NCBI RefSeq assembly: GCF_025152745.1
Contig: NZ_CP104042.1
Coordinates: forward strand, 310,001 to 374,000
Source: Rhizobium sp. WSM4643
GTDB taxonomy: Bacteria > Pseudomonadota > Alphaproteobacteria > Rhizobiales > Rhizobiaceae
DNA: 64,000 nt
Direction of reading: 5' to 3'
Part shown: positions 45,918 through 55,101 of the stretch, piece after piece
How positions within the stretch are numbered: the stretch's first letter is position 1
How the letters are laid out: each line of letters begins with the position of its first letter
Program-made: the position numbers and the translations under genes
The notes under the pieces: model-generated
Database searches by the model: none
What the model was told of the DNA's origin: nothing
Seen by the model: only the letters and a program-made list of their open reading frames with translations

Positions 45918-48196
45918 GCCGGGATTTCCCCTGTGGAGGCGGCCGGCCGCTGCGCCTTTACGGCACGCGCGCGGGTGCCTGGCGAGTTAAGCCTTAAGGC
46001 GTTGCTGACAACGATGATCGAGGACGTCGACATCGCCACCGCCGCGATCAGTGGCGTCGCCAGCCCGGCGATGGCGATCGGAACCGCCAGGACGTTGTAG
46101 GCAATGGCGAGTGCGAAATTCTGTCGTATGAGGGTTGCCGAACGTCTTGCAATGCGGATCGCCTCAGGAACGGCGTCGAGCCGCTCGCTGAAGAACACGA
46201 GATCGGATGCCTGTCGGCCAATGTCCGATGCGCTCGCCGGCGCCATCGAGACATGAGCGGCTGCGAGCGCGGGGGCGTCGTTGATCCCGTCGCCCACCAT
46301 CAGCACCTTGCGACCGTCGCCCGCCAGTCGCTGGCACTCCTCGACCTTTGCCTTCGGCGTGAGAGCTCCGAGCGCGCGCTGGATTCCGACAAGACGGGCC
46401 ACGCCGTCGACCACACTGCGGCGGTCGCCGGAAAGGATCAGTGTATGCAACCCGGCGCCGGCGAGCTGTCTGACCGCCTCCGCAGCGCCCGGCCGAAGGG
46501 TGTCCTCCAAAAAGAAGCGCGCTAGAACAGAACCGTTGATTGCAAGCACGACCTCCGACAGCGAGCCTCCGGCGGCCGGAGTAGAAGCGGGAACGCCGGC
46601 GAACGCTGCGTTGCCCAGTCGGTAGACCGAATCCCCCCGCAAACCTTCGAGCCCTCCGCCGGGAATTTCGGTCACGCGATCGAACTGTGCTGCAGTGGCG
46701 GCAAGATCGCGCGCCAAGGCCTGAGACAAAGGATGCCTCGAATGAATCGCGAGACCTGCCGCAGTGGCAACGGACGCCTCATGGGATGTTTCAGTCCGAA
46801 CAAGCCTCGGCCGGCCGATGGTGAGCGTCCCGGTCTTGTCGAAGGCTACGGTGTCGATCTCGGCCAGCCGTTCAAGCGCGGAGCCATCCTTCACCATTAC
46901 GCCCTTGCGGAAAAGATGTCCCGCAGCCACGACCTGGACCACTGGAACAGCAAGTCCCAGCGCGCATGGGCAAGTGATAATCAGCACTGCAACGGCGACC
47001 AGCATGGCCTGTTTCCAGTCCCCTCCCAATAGACCCCACCCAAGGAAGGAGATTGCCGCCAGCAGATGCACTACCGGCGAGTAAAGCGCCGCGGCGCGAT
47101 CGGCGATGCGTCTGTAGCCGGCCCTGCCGCCCTCAGCCGCCTCCATCAGGGAAATTATCTCCGCGAGCAGAGAATTCCGGGCGAGCTTCGTCGCCTGAAC
47201 GACTAATGCGCCCGTAAGATTCATGGCCCCCGAAGCGACTTCGCCACCCTTTGCGATCGCGACGGGACTGCTTTCGCCGGTCACGATCGACAGGTCCAGA
47301 TCGCTTTCTCCGCTCAAGACGACCCCGTCGACAGGGATGCGATCCCCCGGCGCGATCAGGATTTCGCTACCCACTGCGATTTCAGCGACGGATACGTATC
47401 GACGCGATCCATCGCATGACAGGAGAAGCGCTCCGCGCGGCGCGAGCCTCGCCAGTCCGTTGATCGCAGCGCGGGCCTTTTCCCGCATGACATGGTCTAA
47501 GGTTCTGCCGATCAGAAGAAAAAACAGGAGGGAGACCGTGGCGTCGAACCATGCGTGCTCTCCGTGGTGCGCCGTCTCCCATAACGAGACGGCGTAGGAG
47601 AGCGTCACTGCCAGCGAGATGGGAACGTCCATGTTGGTCCGGCCATGCTTGAGCGCGTTCCACGCGGACTGGAAGAAAAACCGTCCGGCGTAGACAAGTG
47701 CGGGGGCCGCGATCATCGCCGAGATCCAGTGGAAAAGATCCCTTGTCGCGGCGTCCGCGCCGGACCAGACCGAAACCGAAAGTAGCATGATGTTGGCGGC
47801 CGCGAATCCCGAAATGCCGACCGCCAGCAAAAGCTGGTTCCTGGCGCCATCGGTCTCTGCGGCGTTTGCTGTGGACAGATGTGCGCTGTAGCCAGCGGCG
47901 GCTATCGCAGAAACTATGCCGGTCGGATCGATTCGCGCGCCATCGTCCATCTCGGCATAGACGCATGTGACGCGGCGCGACGTCAGGTTGACGCGGGCCG
48001 TGCGGACGAACGGCAATGCCGAGAGCGCGGTCTCTATGGACGAGATGCAGCCGCCACAGTGGGCATCGGGTACGCTGAGCTCAAGCTGCTGAAGCCCGTC
48101 GCCTAATGAATGGCTGGCGAGCGCTATCTCCTCTGCGCTGAAGGATCTCGCGCTCATCGCCAACACGCCTTCGGCATTCATTGCGCAGCATGTCAT
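45914..48196 (-). CDS. fixI: Copper-transporting P-type ATPase FixI (CcoI)
   Basis: FixI moves copper for the CuB centre of the cbb3 oxidase. The product has 760 residues: an N-terminal metal-binding domain with HCGGCISSIETALS, eight membrane helices, the ion-binding CPC (ITCPCALGLAVP), TGES, phosphorylation site DKTGTLT, HP motif (RHPLSQALA) and GDGINDAPALAAA. All catalytic motifs are intact. The start overlaps the fixH stop and the end overlaps fixS. Confidence 0.96.
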   Translation of the reverse strand: MTCCAMNAEGVLAMSARSFSAEEIALASHSLGDGLQQLELSVPDAHCGGCISSIETALSALPFVRTARVNLTSRRVTCVYAEMDDGARIDPTGIVSAIAAAGYSAHLSTANAAETDGARNQLLLAVGISGFAAANIMLLSVSVWSGADAATRDLFHWISAMIAAPALVYAGRFFFQSAWNALKHGRTNMDVPISLAVTLSYAVSLWETAHHGEHAWFDATVSLLFFLLIGRTLDHVMREKARAAINGLARLAPRGALLLSCDGSRRYVSVAEIAVGSEILIAPGDRIPVDGVVLSGESDLDLSIVTGESSPVAIAKGGEVASGAMNLTGALVVQATKLARNSLLAEIISLMEAAEGGRAGYRRIADRAAALYSPVVHLLAAISFLGWGLLGGDWKQAMLVAVAVLIITCPCALGLAVPVVQVVAAGHLFRKGVMVKDGSALERLAEIDTVAFDKTGTLTIGRPRLVRTETSHEASVATAAGLAIHSRHPLSQALARDLAATAAQFDRVTEIPGGGLEGLRGDSVYRLGNAAFAGVPASTPAAGGSLSEVVLAINGSVLARFFLEDTLRPGAAEAVRQLAGAGLHTLILSGDRRSVVDGVARLVGIQRALGALTPKAKVEECQRLAGDGRKVLMVGDGINDAPALAAAHVSMAPASASDIGRQASDLVFFSERLDAVPEAIRIARRSATLIRQNFALAIAYNVLAVPIAIAGLATPLIAAVAMSTSSIIVVSNALRLNSPGTRARAVKAQRPAASTGEIPA

Positions 48197-48678
48197 TGGC
48201 CAGATCCTCCGGTATCGATCCGGTCGGCCTCGTGCATGACGACCTTGCCGTCGCGGCGAGAGACAATCTCGACGATCCAGTCTCCCGAAGTCAGCCGGTG
48301 GGTCGCTTCGAACCTGCCTTCGCTCACTTTGGCGAAGGCGACATGGAAGTCCTCATGGTCACCGACGGGTCGCTTGAAATTCGCGGCGACCTCGTCGACC
48401 GCGGCGGGTGAGCCGTCGCGGTTGCGGATGTCGTAGTGGATCGCGCCATGCAGAAAAGAGAGCTTGCCGACGACGCCGGAGGCCGCCATCGTCTTCGCTT
48501 CGGCGGCCTTGCGGTTGAACTCCTGGCTGGCGACGTAGGTGTTCTCGACGACCAGTCCACTCCAACTCGAGGACGCGTAGAGGGCCATGGTCACGTTCAC
48601 GCCGATCACGACGGTGAAGAAGGCGACCGTGGTCATCAGCATGTGCCGGCCCGTGAATTCTTTCGATGGAATGCTCAT
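48193..48678 (-). CDS. fixH: FixH (CcoH), cbb3 oxidase assembly protein
   Basis: A 161-residue protein with one N-terminal membrane helix (MLMTTVAFFTVVIGVNVTMA) and a periplasmic domain (EATHRLTSGDWIVEIVSRRD near the end). The NTYVASQEFNRKAAEA stretch is typical of FixH. It helps assemble the oxidase and may act with FixI. It overlaps fixG and fixI by 4 bases each. Confidence 0.93.
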   Translation of the reverse strand: MSIPSKEFTGRHMLMTTVAFFTVVIGVNVTMALYASSSWSGLVVENTYVASQEFNRKAAEAKTMAASGVVGKLSFLHGAIHYDIRNRDGSPAAVDEVAANFKRPVGDHEDFHVAFAKVSEGRFEATHRLTSGDWIVEIVSRRDGKVVMHEADRIDTGGSGQ

Positions 48679-50243
48679 CTTGCGGCTCCTGGAGAATTGA
48701 ACGCAGCGCGGTAGGTGGCCCTGTCGGCGTGCTCCGAATCCTCCACCGTGAAGAGGAACTCGTCGATGACGTCGGCACCGGTCCGGTTCGTCACGAAGAC
48801 CTTCAGGGTCGTAGCGACGTCAGGGGCGGCGTCGATGGTGAAGCTGCGGGCCTCAGCCTTGCCGAGTTCCGGGATCCGCATCGTCGCACCCTCCAGACCG
48901 GAGATCTTCAATTCGATCTTTCTGGGGGCGGGAACCATGTTGAGAACTCGCAGCGTATATCCGTTGCGAATGGAACCCTCGCTCTCCAGGACGTACTGTG
49001 GGTTCCGGTCATGAACGACGTTGAGTTCGAGACGGCCCCGCATCGACAGGTGCACTACCATGGCAATGCCGATCAGGCTCCAGACGGTGGCGTAGAACAG
49101 TATGCGCGGACGGAAGATGATACGCCAGTCGAAGTGCCTGACGCCGTCTACGAAGGATCCATCGGGATTACGGACCTTCGCCGGCTGTACGGGTTTCATC
49201 CCGCCGTCCGTCGCGATCGACATGTTTCCGGCATATTCGCTGAGTGTCGCATAGGCAATGAGACCGCGGGGCTTGCCGAGCTTATCCATGACGCCGTCGC
49301 ATGCATCGATGCAGAGAGCGCATGTGATGCACTCCATCTGCTGCCCGTCGCGGATGTCTATTCCCATCGGACAGACCGCCACGCACGCGTTGCAGTCGAC
49401 GCAGTCGCCGACCGGCTGCCCCAGTGCCTGCGCCTTCTTCGCGTGACGCGACCGCTGCTCGCCACGCCAGTCGTTGTAGGTCACCACAAGGGAGTTCTCA
49501 TCCAGCATCGCGCCCTGGATGCGCGGCCATGGGCACATGTACGTGCAGACCTGCTCGCGCATCAGACCGCCAAGCACATAGGTGGTGGCGGCCAGGGTGG
49601 CGACGGTCGCGTAGGCGACGGCAGGCGCGGAGCCGGTGACGAAGGAGACGACGAGGGTCGGCGCATCGGCAAAATAGAAGATCCAGGCGCCGCCCGTCGC
49701 GACACCGATGATCAGCCAGATTGCATGCTTCAGGAGACGCTTCCGTATCTTTTCGAAAGTCCAGGCGCCTGCGTCGAGCTTCATTCTCGCATTGCGATCG
49801 CCCTCGATGGCCCGTTCCACGACCAGGAAGAGATCGACCCAGACGGTTTGCGGGCAGGCATAGCCGCACCATGCGCGGCCAACTGCGGACGTGACGAGAA
49901 ACAGTCCAAACCCAGCCATGACGAGAAGACCGGCGACGTAGTAGAATTCCTGCGGCCAGATCTCGATGAAGAAGAAGAAGAACCGACGCGTGGACAAGTC
50001 GATGAGGATTGCCTGGTCGGGCGCGTAAGGACCGCGATCCCACCGTATCCAGGGGGACAGATAGTAGATGCCGAGCGTGATCAGCATCACGATCCACTTG
50101 AACCGACGGAATCGTCCCTCCGCCCGCTTCGGGAACACCTTCTTTCGCGCTGCGTACAACGGCTCGCGGTTCTTGCGCGCGTTCACAGGTTCGGCGTCGA
50201 TCCGGCGCACATCTTTTGGATCAGGAGCTGTATAGAGATTCAT
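48675..50243 (-). CDS. fixG: FixG (CcoG), membrane iron-sulfur copper reductase
   Basis: A 522-residue membrane protein with two ferredoxin-type clusters in CVDCNACVAVCPMGID and CITCALCIDACDGVMDK, earlier Cys pairs (WCGYACPQTVW and CTYMCPWPRIQG) and five or more membrane helices; the C-terminal part is periplasmic. CcoG reduces Cu(II) for oxidase assembly. First gene of fixGHIS; a FixK box sits about 60 bases upstream of the ATG at 50243. Confidence 0.95.
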   Translation of the reverse strand: MNLYTAPDPKDVRRIDAEPVNARKNREPLYAARKKVFPKRAEGRFRRFKWIVMLITLGIYYLSPWIRWDRGPYAPDQAILIDLSTRRFFFFFIEIWPQEFYYVAGLLVMAGFGLFLVTSAVGRAWCGYACPQTVWVDLFLVVERAIEGDRNARMKLDAGAWTFEKIRKRLLKHAIWLIIGVATGGAWIFYFADAPTLVVSFVTGSAPAVAYATVATLAATTYVLGGLMREQVCTYMCPWPRIQGAMLDENSLVVTYNDWRGEQRSRHAKKAQALGQPVGDCVDCNACVAVCPMGIDIRDGQQMECITCALCIDACDGVMDKLGKPRGLIAYATLSEYAGNMSIATDGGMKPVQPAKVRNPDGSFVDGVRHFDWRIIFRPRILFYATVWSLIGIAMVVHLSMRGRLELNVVHDRNPQYVLESEGSIRNGYTLRVLNMVPAPRKIELKISGLEGATMRIPELGKAEARSFTIDAAPDVATTLKVFVTNRTGADVIDEFLFTVEDSEHADRATYRAAFNSPGAAR

Positions 50244-50296
50244 GACGGCGTTCCGGTTTCTGCCCCTCCTTGTCCCACCTTCGGGTCTGGCTCTCC

Positions 50297-50310
50297 TTGA
50301 TCCAGGTCAA
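50297..50310. promoter_or_regulatory. FixK/FNR box before fixGHIS
   Basis: TTGATCCAGGTCAA, centred about 60 bases before the fixG ATG; transcription would start near 50262. Confidence 0.85.
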
Positions 50311-50320
50311 GAATCCAATC

Positions 50321-50358
50321 GGAAAAAGAAGGGCCACGCCGGACAGGAGGCATGGCCC
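50321..50358 (-). terminator. Terminator after fixNOQP
   Basis: On the - strand, GGGCCA..GCC / GGC..TGGCCC hairpin (50331-50358) followed by TTCTTTTT. It separates the fixNOQP transcript from the fixG promoter. Confidence 0.7.
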
Positions 50359-50444
50359 TCAAAGGGAAGGGTCGAGGATGAAGCTCCAGCCGTTTCTCAT
50401 TCTTCGGGCGCCCAACCGACGAGGATCGGCACGGCGGGAAAATT

Positions 50445-50473
50445 GGCCACGCCCTGGAAGAGAAGGCGTGGCC
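50445..50473 (-). other. Second strong hairpin between fixP and fixG
   Basis: GGCCACGCC (50445-50453) pairs perfectly with GGCGTGGCC (50465-50473). It shares the GGCCACGCC arm with the terminator 100 bases away, so the two hairpins look like related repeats. On the - strand it is followed by AATTTT. Confidence 0.5.
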
Positions 50474-50523
50474 CTACGAGGAACCGCGGGGAGAGACCGC
50501 TAGGACGTCCTCGTAATAGAGTT

Positions 50524-50709
50524 TTATCCGCGGGTCGTCGGCTGATCTTTGAGCGAGGTCAAACTGATCGTGCAATTGCCGATCTTCTCAGAGTCGTCCT
50601 GCTCGCTCTGCGGAGCCTCCTGCTTGTTCCGCGCCGAGACACGGGAGTGGATGACCGCGCGCGGAGCGCCGTACAAGCTTAGAAGCGGATTGTGTTCATG
50701 GTTGCTCAT
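50524..50709 (-). CDS. Small ORF downstream of fixP (61 residues)
   Basis: The ATG at 50709 lies 10 bases after the fixP stop and follows GAGGAGAAC with good spacing, better than many real genes. The product is SNHEHNPLLSLYGAPRAVIH, then a hydrophilic Ser/Lys/Glu-rich part with one Cys (KIGNCTISLTSLKD). It has no membrane helix and no family that I know. As the last cistron of fixNOQP it may be a small low-oxygen protein; its coding status needs proof. Confidence 0.45.
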   Translation of the reverse strand: MSNHEHNPLLSLYGAPRAVIHSRVSARNKQEAPQSEQDDSEKIGNCTISLTSLKDQPTTRG

Positions 50710-50719
50710 GCTGTTCTCC

Positions 50720-51583
50720 TCACGTCCCGCCGCCAAGCGAATGGACGAAAATGGTAAGTTCCTTGATTGTCGTATCGCCGAGGCGCCCTGCCCAGGCCGG
50801 CATGACGCCATGCTTGGGACCGGCCACCTGACGGATGATCGCATCCTCGCCGCGTGCCTTCAGCCAGATCGCATCGGCGAGATCCGGCGCGCCCATTTCG
50901 GCTTTTCCTTTGGCGTCGTCGCCGTGACATGCGGCACAGTTATCGACGAAGACCTGTTTTCCGGCCTCTGCGAGACCGGGGTCCGACGGTGTATTGGTCA
51001 GTCCCCAGACGTAAGCCGCGACTTGCTTCATCTGGATGGGTTCCAAGACATCAGTAAAAGCCGGCATTTCGGAAGCGTGGGTGTCCGTATCCTCGTCGAA
51101 GCGAATTCCATGCGCGATGGTCGCCTGGATGGCATCCAGGTCTCCACCCCACAGCCAATCGTCGTCGTTGAGGTTCGGAAATCCCGGACCGCCGCTTGCT
51201 CCCGAGCCGTGGCACGGCGCGCAGTTCACCTTGAAGGCAGACGCGCCGCCGGCGACCGCGAATTCGCGAAGGGCAGAATCGGAATCAATCTCCTGCACCG
51301 TCTTGGCGGCGATCAGATCATGCAGGGTCGTCTGCGACGCCCTCGCCTGATCCAGCTCCTGCTGCAGCTCGGCACGCGTTGAATAGCCGAGATAGCCTTT
51401 TGTGGCCGAAGTGATCATCGGAATGGCCGGATAGGCGATGGCATAGCCGATAGCCCACAAGATTGTCACGTAGAAGGTCCACACCCACCAGCGGGGCATC
51501 GGATTGTTGAGTTCGCGGATGCCGTCCCATTCATGTCCGGTCGTTTCGACGCCGCTCATTTCATCGATATGTTTTTCCGACAT
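50720..51583 (-). CDS. fixP: cbb3 oxidase diheme cytochrome c subunit FixP (CcoP)
   Basis: FixP passes electrons from cytochrome c to the oxidase core. About 287 residues from the Met at 51583 (a Met at 51592 is also in frame): a short N-terminal segment with ELNNPMPRWWVWTFYVTILW, one membrane helix, and two cytochrome c domains with CAPCH and CAACH. Met ligands are in EMPAFTD and VMPAWAGRL. It needs the ccm genes of this island for heme attachment. It follows fixQ. Confidence 0.96.
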   Translation of the reverse strand: MSEKHIDEMSGVETTGHEWDGIRELNNPMPRWWVWTFYVTILWAIGYAIAYPAIPMITSATKGYLGYSTRAELQQELDQARASQTTLHDLIAAKTVQEIDSDSALREFAVAGGASAFKVNCAPCHGSGASGGPGFPNLNDDDWLWGGDLDAIQATIAHGIRFDEDTDTHASEMPAFTDVLEPIQMKQVAAYVWGLTNTPSDPGLAEAGKQVFVDNCAACHGDDAKGKAEMGAPDLADAIWLKARGEDAIIRQVAGPKHGVMPAWAGRLGDTTIKELTIFVHSLGGGT

Positions 51584-51584
51584 C

Positions 51585-51737
51585 TCAATCATCCTTCAAG
51601 GGAATATCGGCGGCCTCTTTCGCCGTTTGCTTGCTGCCTGGGCGAAGGGCGAACACGACCGCGCCGACGAAGAATGCCGTCATAGCCACAAGGCCCCAAC
51701 TGTCGGCGAAGTGTCTCATTGCAGTATAGGTTTCCAT
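51585..51737 (-). CDS. fixQ: cbb3 oxidase small subunit FixQ (CcoQ)
   Basis: A 50-residue membrane protein: METYTAMRHFADSWGLV then the helix AMTAFFVGAVVFAL and RPGSKQTAKEAADIPLKDD. The ATG at 51737 follows GAGGTGATCC. The stop overlaps the fixP start region. CcoQ stabilises the complex in the presence of oxygen. Confidence 0.93.
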   Translation of the reverse strand: METYTAMRHFADSWGLVAMTAFFVGAVVFALRPGSKQTAKEAADIPLKDD

Positions 51738-51745
51738 GGATCACC

Positions 51746-52480
51746 TCATCGGTAGCCGGTCGCGTCGTCGTAGGTCGAGAAATCGACCAACGTTCCGAGC
51801 ATCTGCAGGTAGGACACCAGGGCATCCATTTCGGTCAGCGCAGCCGGATCGCCGTCGAAATCGCCGGTCTTCGCCTTCGGATAGCGGGCAAGCAGGGCCG
51901 TCGTATCTGCGTTCGGATCGGCTTGGGCCTTCATGTCGGCCTCCGCGTTCGCCAGCATGTCATCGTTATAGGGCACGCCCACGTCCTCGTTGGCCTTCAG
52001 GTCCATTCCCACGTCCTTGACCGTCACCCTCTGCTCTTTGAGGAAGGCGTAACTCGGCATGATCGACTCCGGCACGACCGCCCGTGGATCCGCGAGATGC
52101 TGGACATGCCATTCGTTGGAGTAACGTGCCCCGACACGGGCCAGATCCGGCCCGGTTCGCTTGGATCCCCATTGGAAAGGATGATCGTACATGGACTCGG
52201 CCGCGAGCGAGTAATGGCCGTAGCGTTCGACCTCGTCGCGGAAGGGCCTGATCATCTGGCTGTGGCAGAGGTAGCAGCCTTCGCGGATGTAGATGTTCCG
52301 GCCGGCCAATTCGAGCGGCGTATACGGCCGCATGCCTTCCACCTTTTCAATCGTATTCTGCAGGTAGAACAGCGGTGCGATTTCGACGATGCCGCCTATG
52401 CTCACGACGAGCAGCGAGCCGACGAGAAGAAGCGTCGCGTTCTTCTCGAGGATCTGATGTTTATCTAGTATCGATGCCAT
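51746..52480 (-). CDS. fixO: cbb3 oxidase monoheme cytochrome c subunit FixO (CcoO)
   Basis: A 244-residue membrane-anchored cytochrome c. One N-terminal helix ([20 protein letters not shown]) is followed by the heme site [18 protein letters not shown] and the Met ligand region near [12 protein letters not shown] central electron-transfer subunit between FixP and FixN. Eight bases separate it from fixQ and from fixN. Confidence 0.96.
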   Translation of the reverse strand: MASILDKHQILEKNATLLLVGSLLVVSIGGIVEIAPLFYLQNTIEKVEGMRPYTPLELAGRNIYIREGCYLCHSQMIRPFRDEVERYGHYSLAAESMYDHPFQWGSKRTGPDLARVGARYSNEWHVQHLADPRAVVPESIMPSYAFLKEQRVTVKDVGMDLKANEDVGVPYNDDMLANAEADMKAQADPNADTTALLARYPKAKTGDFDGDPAALTEMDALVSYLQMLGTLVDFSTYDDATGYR

Positions 52481-52488
52481 GTCTCACC

Positions 52489-54111
52489 TCATTCGGCAGG
52501 CTGTGGTTGGGGCACGAAAGTGGTTGGGATTGCAGCTTCGTCGCGCAGGTAGCCGCGGATCGTCATGAACACGTTCCAGGCCATGACGAGACCGCCCGCC
52601 AGGTAAAGCGTTCCGCCGACCGCGCGCAGCACGTAGTAGGGGAACATCGCCGCGACTGTCTCCGCGAAGGAATAGACGAGGAAGCCCTGAGAATTGTACT
52701 CGCGCCACATCAGCCCCTGCTGGATGCCGGCAACCCAAAGCACGGCGGCGTAGACGACGATCCCGAGGGTCGCGAGCCAGAAGTGCCAGTTGACCATCCG
52801 CAGGCTGTAGAGACGCTCGCGTCCCCATAGCTTCGGCGTCAGGTAGTAGATCGCCCCGAAGGTGATCATTCCCACCCAGCCGAGAGCGCCGGAATGCACG
52901 TGGCCGATCGTCCATTCGGTATAGTGGCTGAGCGAATTGACGGTTTTCACCGACATCATCGGGCCTTCGAAGGTCGACATCCCGTAAAAGGCGATGGCGA
53001 CGATCATCATACGGATGATCGGATCGGTGCGGATCTTGTCCCAGGCGCCTGAAAGGGTCATGAGACCGTTGATCATGCCGCCCCAGGAGGGCATCCAGAG
53101 CATGATCGAGAAAACCATGCCGAGCGTCTGGGCCCAGTCGGGCAGCGCCGTGTAATGCAGATGATGCGGGCCGGCCCAGATGTACATGAAGATCAGCGCC
53201 CAGAAGTGGATGATCGAGAGCCGGTATGAATAGACGGGTCGGTTGGCCTGCTTCGGCACGAAGTAGTACATCATGCCCAGGAAGCCGGCGGTGAGGAAGA
53301 AGCCGACGGCGTTGTGGCCGTACCACCATTGGGTCAGCGCGTCCTGAACGCCCGAGAAGACAGAATAGCTCTTCGATCCCAGGAACGAGGTGGGAACCGC
53401 CAGGTTGTTGACCACGTGCAGCATCGCGATGGTGACGATGAAGCCCAAATAGAACCAGTTCGCCACATAGATATGCGGCTCTTTGCGCCTCAGGATCGTG
53501 CCGAGATAGACGGCGAGATAGGCGACCCAGACGATGGTGAGCCAGAGGTCGACGTACCACTCAGGTTCGGCATATTCACGGGCCTGGGTGATTCCGAGAA
53601 CGTATCCGGTCGCAGCCATCACGATAAAAAGCTGGTAACCCCAGAATACGAACCAAGCCAGGCTACCGCCGAAAAGACGTGCGCGACAGGTGCGTTGCAC
53701 CACGTAGAACGATGTCATGATCAGCGCATTGCCGCCAAAGGCGAAGATGACCGCCGAGGTGTGAACGGGCCGCAACCTTCCGAAATTGAGATAAGGGGCG
53801 ATGTTGAGGTCAGGAAAGGCAAGCTGCAGCGCGATGATCACGCCAACCAGGAAGCCGACTACGCCCCAGAACACCGTGGCGATCAAGCCATATCGTATCA
53901 CCTCGTCGAAATAGGCGGACGGATCGACTTTCTGCTGCCGGGCTGCCGGCGAGAAATCAACTCTCCTGATCAGCAGCGCAGCGCCCGCGGCAAGGCAGAA
54001 GCAAAGTATGCCCATATGGACTGCAAAGAGGTGGTCGTGTGCGAATGCGGCTCCCAGCAGAGCCAGGAACGCCGCGACCGTGATCGCCACCGTTTCCGTC
54101 GTGTAGTTCAT
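52489..54111 (-). CDS. fixN: cbb3 oxidase catalytic subunit FixN (CcoN)
   Basis: Heme-copper oxidase core with about twelve membrane helices, 540 residues. Heme and CuB ligands are in [28 protein letters not shown] (His of the Cu site), [15 protein letters not shown] (His-His pair) and [14 protein letters not shown]. High affinity for oxygen lets bacteroids respire in the nodule. The operon is fixN-O-Q-P plus a small ORF; a FixK box lies 87 bases upstream, in the shared region with fixK. Confidence 0.97.
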   Translation of the reverse strand: MNYTTETVAITVAAFLALLGAAFAHDHLFAVHMGILCFCLAAGAALLIRRVDFSPAARQQKVDPSAYFDEVIRYGLIATVFWGVVGFLVGVIIALQLAFPDLNIAPYLNFGRLRPVHTSAVIFAFGGNALIMTSFYVVQRTCRARLFGGSLAWFVFWGYQLFIVMAATGYVLGITQAREYAEPEWYVDLWLTIVWVAYLAVYLGTILRRKEPHIYVANWFYLGFIVTIAMLHVVNNLAVPTSFLGSKSYSVFSGVQDALTQWWYGHNAVGFFLTAGFLGMMYYFVPKQANRPVYSYRLSIIHFWALIFMYIWAGPHHLHYTALPDWAQTLGMVFSIMLWMPSWGGMINGLMTLSGAWDKIRTDPIIRMMIVAIAFYGMSTFEGPMMSVKTVNSLSHYTEWTIGHVHSGALGWVGMITFGAIYYLTPKLWGRERLYSLRMVNWHFWLATLGIVVYAAVLWVAGIQQGLMWREYNSQGFLVYSFAETVAAMFPYYVLRAVGGTLYLAGGLVMAWNVFMTIRGYLRDEAAIPTTFVPQPQPAE

Positions 54112-54197
54112 GATGTCGTCCCCAGTGCACAGCGACCGCGCCGCGGCCGGCTTTCTCGTACCTGAGGCAGGACTGTCACGGAGCCAGAGCGGGCTCC

Positions 54198-54211
54198 TTG
54201 ATCTACATCAA
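54198..54211. promoter_or_regulatory. FixK/FNR box before fixNOQP
   Basis: TTGATCTACATCAA, centred about 93 bases before the fixN ATG, giving a start of transcription near 54163. It might also let FixK act on its own divergent promoter. Confidence 0.88.
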
Positions 54212-54246
54212 CGAAACAGTCGCTTTTCTCCCTATGCGCCCGGCTT

Positions 54247-54262
54247 GTTACAAACTGTTACA
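54247..54262. promoter_or_regulatory. K-box (FxkR-type site) before fixK
   Basis: GTTACA-AACT-GTTACA is a perfect tandem repeat, the motif known as the K-box in R. etli and S. medicae fixK promoters, where FxkR binds. It lies 87 bases before the fixK ATG. Confidence 0.8.
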
Positions 54263-54348
54263 TGGCCTCACCAATTCGGACGCTGCGATCGTTCCGGCGT
54301 TACCGGACCGCTTTCTAATGCCCTCATCGACAAACGAGGGACACGAAG

Positions 54349-55077
54349 ATGCTGATGCAGGGCAACGCCGCATTTCAGAAGACCGAAGCCGCAAGCGGTA
54401 GCCGGAGCGTTCAGACGCTCTCGTCACTGTTCCACATGTCTGCGAGCGAGACCGTGGGCGCGGGTAAGGCGATCTGCTGGGAGGGCGACGCCGTCAAGCA
54501 TCTCTTCCAGGTCGTGGAGGGCGTCGTGCGTCTCCATCGCATCATCGGCGAAGGCCGCCGCGTCATCACCGGCTTCCATTTCCCCGGTGACGTCGTCGGA
54601 ACGTTTCTAGAGGGCGACTTTCTGTTCACGGCCGAAGCCGTGACCGACTGCAAGATCCGGCGGATGCCGCGCAAGCACTTTCGCGATGGGGTCGCCCGGT
54701 CGGATGCCCTTCACACTGCATACATCTCCCTTCTCTGCCGTGAGACGGCTGCCGCTCACGACCAGATGGTGCTGCTGTCAAAGAAGAACGCAGAAGAACG
54801 TCTGTGCAGCTTCATCGTAAAGCTCGCAGCTCGGCCTGATTCCCGGTCGCAGCCGAATCTGCTACGCGTGCCGATGAACCGTCAGGACATCGCCGACTAT
54901 CTTGGCCTGACGATCGAGACCGTCTCGCGCACGATCAGCAAGCTGGCGTCCAGAAACATCGTCGTCCCCGAGGGCAGGCACGATCTTAGAATCGTGGACC
55001 CGGTACGACTGGCGCAATTGTCCGGAAACGCTGATGATTTCTCCGCGAAAACCTGCCATAGGGTCAATTTCCACTGA
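54349..55077 (+). CDS. fixK: Crp/Fnr-family regulator FixK
   Basis: A 242-residue activator of the low-oxygen respiration genes. The sensory domain (GKAICWEGDAVKHLFQVVEG, VITGFHFPGDVVGTFLEG) lacks the N-terminal cysteine cluster of FNR, so it does not sense oxygen itself and depends on its transcription. The recognition helix YLGLTIETVSRTISKL has Glu..Ser-Arg, matching the TTGAY sites found across the island. It diverges from fixN and is followed after 24 bases by the hybrid FixL gene, so fixK and fixL form one unit. Confidence 0.93.
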   Translation: MLMQGNAAFQKTEAASGSRSVQTLSSLFHMSASETVGAGKAICWEGDAVKHLFQVVEGVVRLHRIIGEGRRVITGFHFPGDVVGTFLEGDFLFTAEAVTDCKIRRMPRKHFRDGVARSDALHTAYISLLCRETAAAHDQMVLLSKKNAEERLCSFIVKLAARPDSRSQPNLLRVPMNRQDIADYLGLTIETVSRTISKLASRNIVVPEGRHDLRIVDPVRLAQLSGNADDFSAKTCHRVNFH

Positions 55078-55101
55078 CACTCCTGAAGAGCCTATACGCC
55101 C

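Noticed and set aside
50549..50562. TTGAGCGAGGTCAA as a FixK box
   Set aside because: One half-site departs from TTGAY, and it lies inside the small ORF after fixP. Too weak to call.
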